From Paenibacillus chibensis (GTDB lineage: Bacteria; Bacillota; Bacilli; Paenibacillales; Paenibacillaceae): a DNA stretch of 64,000 nt. Where the stretch lies: the NCBI RefSeq assembly GCF_004001045.1, contig NZ_BIMK01000005.1, positions 245,861 through 309,860 of the forward strand, given 5' to 3'. Shown here one piece after another: positions 62,557-64,000 of the stretch; the stretch's first letter is position 1; each line of letters starts with the position of its first letter. The position numbers and the translations under genes were made by a program. Under the pieces are notes generated by a model, which made no database searches, had not been told where the DNA came from, and worked only from the letters and a program-made list of their open reading frames with translations.

Positions 62557-63867
62557 TTGGAAGTCGCTTTGGAATTGCTGGGGAACTGGGCGGATGCTCT
62601 TGTACAGCTGCTGCTGCAGCCGTTTTACTATATTTCAATCTTGTTTATGATGCTGGTATACCGCAGGCAGGTGCTGCTGGAACGGAAGCTGTTTCATGTC
62701 CGCCTGCATAGCTGGGGATTGCAAACCTGGCGCACCTTTATCGGAGGACTGCTGGCCGGGATCAGCGTTTCCATCGCCATTGCCTTTCTAGGCATTTCGC
62801 TTTCCGCGCAGGCCGTATGGTGCATTTGGATCGTCGCCATCCTATTACTGCTTTTACGGGTACGCTATTTATGCTTCGCCTATTCGATCGGTATACTGGG
62901 TGTCATCCAGTTCGTGCTTGGATTCTTTCCGGGCTGGACGCCGGAGGGATGGATCGGAACGGCGGCAGCTACCGTCCGTGAACTGGACATTCCGGCGCTG
63001 CTGGCCCTTGTCGCCGTTTTGCATCTGGCGGAGGCGCTGCTCGTGAAGCTGCAGGGTGCCGGCTTCGCCAATCCGGTCTTCATGGAAAGCAAGCGCGGGA
63101 AGCTGGTCGGGGGGTATCAAATGCAGGCGTTTTGGCCGATACCGCTGTTCCTGCTCATTCCGGCCTATACTTCCGGAGCGCAGCTGCCGTGGACACCGCT
63201 TCTTGGAGGAGACGGCTGGAGCGGCGGATTCAGCATGGTAGCCCTGCCGGTCGTCATCGGTTTTAGCGAAATGACCCAAAGCATGCTGCCGCAGGTCAAG
63301 GCCAACAAAACATTTAAGCGGCTGCTCGTATATAGCGTTGTACTGCTTGCTTTGAGTCTGCTTGCGTCCTGGTGGAAGCCGCTTATGATCGTCGCGGCGC
63401 TGGTCAGTTTCCTGGCCCATGAAGGCCTGCTGTGGTACAGCCGTCTGGAAGAGCAGCAGAACAGCCCGATGTTCGTGCATCCGGAGCTTGGAATGAAGGT
63501 ACTGGCCGTCATTCCCGGCAGTCCGGCCGAGAGCTTGGGTATCCGCGCAGGGGAATCGATCGTGAAGATCAACGGCATTTCGATCCGTACCAAGGAGCAG
63601 ATGCATGCGGCCTTGCGGAAAAATCCGGCCTTCTGCAAACTGGAGGTCCGCAATCTGCAGGGAGAGAGCAAATTCCTGCAGCGGGCAATCTATGCCGGCG
63701 AGCATCATCAGCTCGGGGCCATACTAGCTCCGGATCCGGATGCGGGCGTCGTGCTGGTCATGAAGCCTGTCAGCATTTTTCAGCTGATCGCCATGAAGGT
63801 GCAGTCGCGCAACAAAACGGGAGCGCAGCTTGGCAAACCGCATGATTCCGATGCGGCAGAAATGTAG
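62557..63867 (+). CDS. minJ: MinJ-like polytopic membrane protein with PDZ domain
   Basis: 436 residues from the TTG at 62557 with GAAGGAGAG 9 bp upstream; an ATG at 62552 is in another frame. Seven or eight membrane segments over the first 300 residues (for example QPFYYISILFMMLVYRRQV, FIGGLLAGISVSIAIAFLGI), then a cytoplasmic PDZ domain (about 300-385: KVLAVIPGSPAESLGIRAGE, SIVKINGISIRTKEQMHAAL). Architecture and position after ctp equal YvjD/MinJ, which bridges DivIVA and MinD for septum placement. Confidence 0.85.
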   Translation: MEVALELLGNWADALVQLLLQPFYYISILFMMLVYRRQVLLERKLFHVRLHSWGLQTWRTFIGGLLAGISVSIAIAFLGISLSAQAVWCIWIVAILLLLLRVRYLCFAYSIGILGVIQFVLGFFPGWTPEGWIGTAAATVRELDIPALLALVAVLHLAEALLVKLQGAGFANPVFMESKRGKLVGGYQMQAFWPIPLFLLIPAYTSGAQLPWTPLLGGDGWSGGFSMVALPVVIGFSEMTQSMLPQVKANKTFKRLLVYSVVLLALSLLASWWKPLMIVAALVSFLAHEGLLWYSRLEEQQNSPMFVHPELGMKVLAVIPGSPAESLGIRAGESIVKINGISIRTKEQMHAALRKNPAFCKLEVRNLQGESKFLQRAIYAGEHHQLGAILAPDPDAGVVLVMKPVSIFQLIAMKVQSRNKTGAQLGKPHDSDAAEM

Positions 63868-63877
63868 ATCATACGTA

Positions 63878-63910
63878 AAGCTTGGATCCTGCGGGATTCA
63901 AGCTTTTTTG
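63878..63910 (+). terminator. Terminator after minJ
   Basis: AAGCTTG-GATCC (63878-63889) pairs with GGGATT-CAAGCTT (63893-63905), followed by T residues. Confidence 0.85.
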
Positions 63911-63945
63911 GTTTTTTCGCTCGCCGGGGGAAACGTTCCATAAAT

Positions 63946-63980
63946 AAAAGGCGAGGAGCCTGGAGCTCCTCGCCTTTTTT
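63946..63980. terminator. Bidirectional terminator at the right edge
   Basis: AAAAGGCGAGGAGC and GCTCCTCGCCTTTT form a perfect 14-bp stem with TT beyond. A-rich on the left and T-rich on the right, so it may also end a convergent gene beyond the window. Confidence 0.9.
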
Positions 63981-64000
63981 AAGATTATAGAATTTATAAA

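Overview
The window looks like the chromosome of a Paenibacillus-type Firmicute. Evidence: strong Shine-Dalgarno sites with many GTG/TTG starts, a Bacillus-like backbone (hpf-secA-prfB-yvjA at left, ftsE-ftsX-ctp-minJ at right), Gram-positive regulatory sites (FapR, ArgR/AhrC, WalR, c-di-GMP-I riboswitch), Gram-positive type IV pilus genes, and a dispersed palindromic repeat present twice. No rRNA, tRNA, IS element, phage or CRISPR array was seen.

Layout. 1-8740: AT-rich surface-sugar island. It encodes a CDP-3,6-dideoxyhexose pathway (rfbH, rfbF, rfbG), an RfbJ-like reductase/epimerase, a split transketolase and a TylF-type methyltransferase, followed by a convergent GT2-type glycosyltransferase. 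8995-15600: housekeeping backbone with a CspA-type cold-shock protein, hpf, secA, prfB (with the RF2 programmed +1 frameshift) and a YitT/YvjA membrane protein. 15660-24305: arginine operon argCJBDFGH behind two ARG boxes. 24328-39440: type IV pilus locus with three pseudopilins, a large surface protein on the opposite strand, then pilB, pilT, pilC, pilA, pilD, a pilM-pilN fusion and pilO. 39454-46413: fabH under a FapR box, an Rrf2 regulator, a methyltransferase, yhbD plus two bactofilins, an MFS exporter and a small ORF. 46445-56194: Sfp-type PPTase, a c-di-GMP-I riboswitch, a 2283-residue NRPS ending in a reductase domain, a STAS-like protein and a sensor-less MCP. 56321-63980: VanW/G5 protein, then ftsE, ftsX, a coiled-coil M23 hydrolase, a CtpA protease and MinJ.

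How it fits together. In Bacillus subtilis yvjA and ftsE are near neighbours; here about 42 kb of accessory functions lies between them. Two parts of that block carry c-di-GMP signatures. PilB begins with two MshEN-like repeats, known c-di-GMP-binding modules in pilus ATPases. The NRPS is preceded by a GEMM-I aptamer and a terminator. The NRPS reads (partial C)-A-PCP-C-A-PCP-R with a PPTase next door, the architecture of the aureusimine/phevalin synthetase AusA/AusB. The A-domain pocket residues, read by eye, point to Leu then Pro, so the predicted product is a Leu-prolinal that would close to a bicyclic imine. A c-di-GMP-gated Leu-Pro aldehyde or cyclic-imine pathway next to a pilus locus is the most novel candidate system here.
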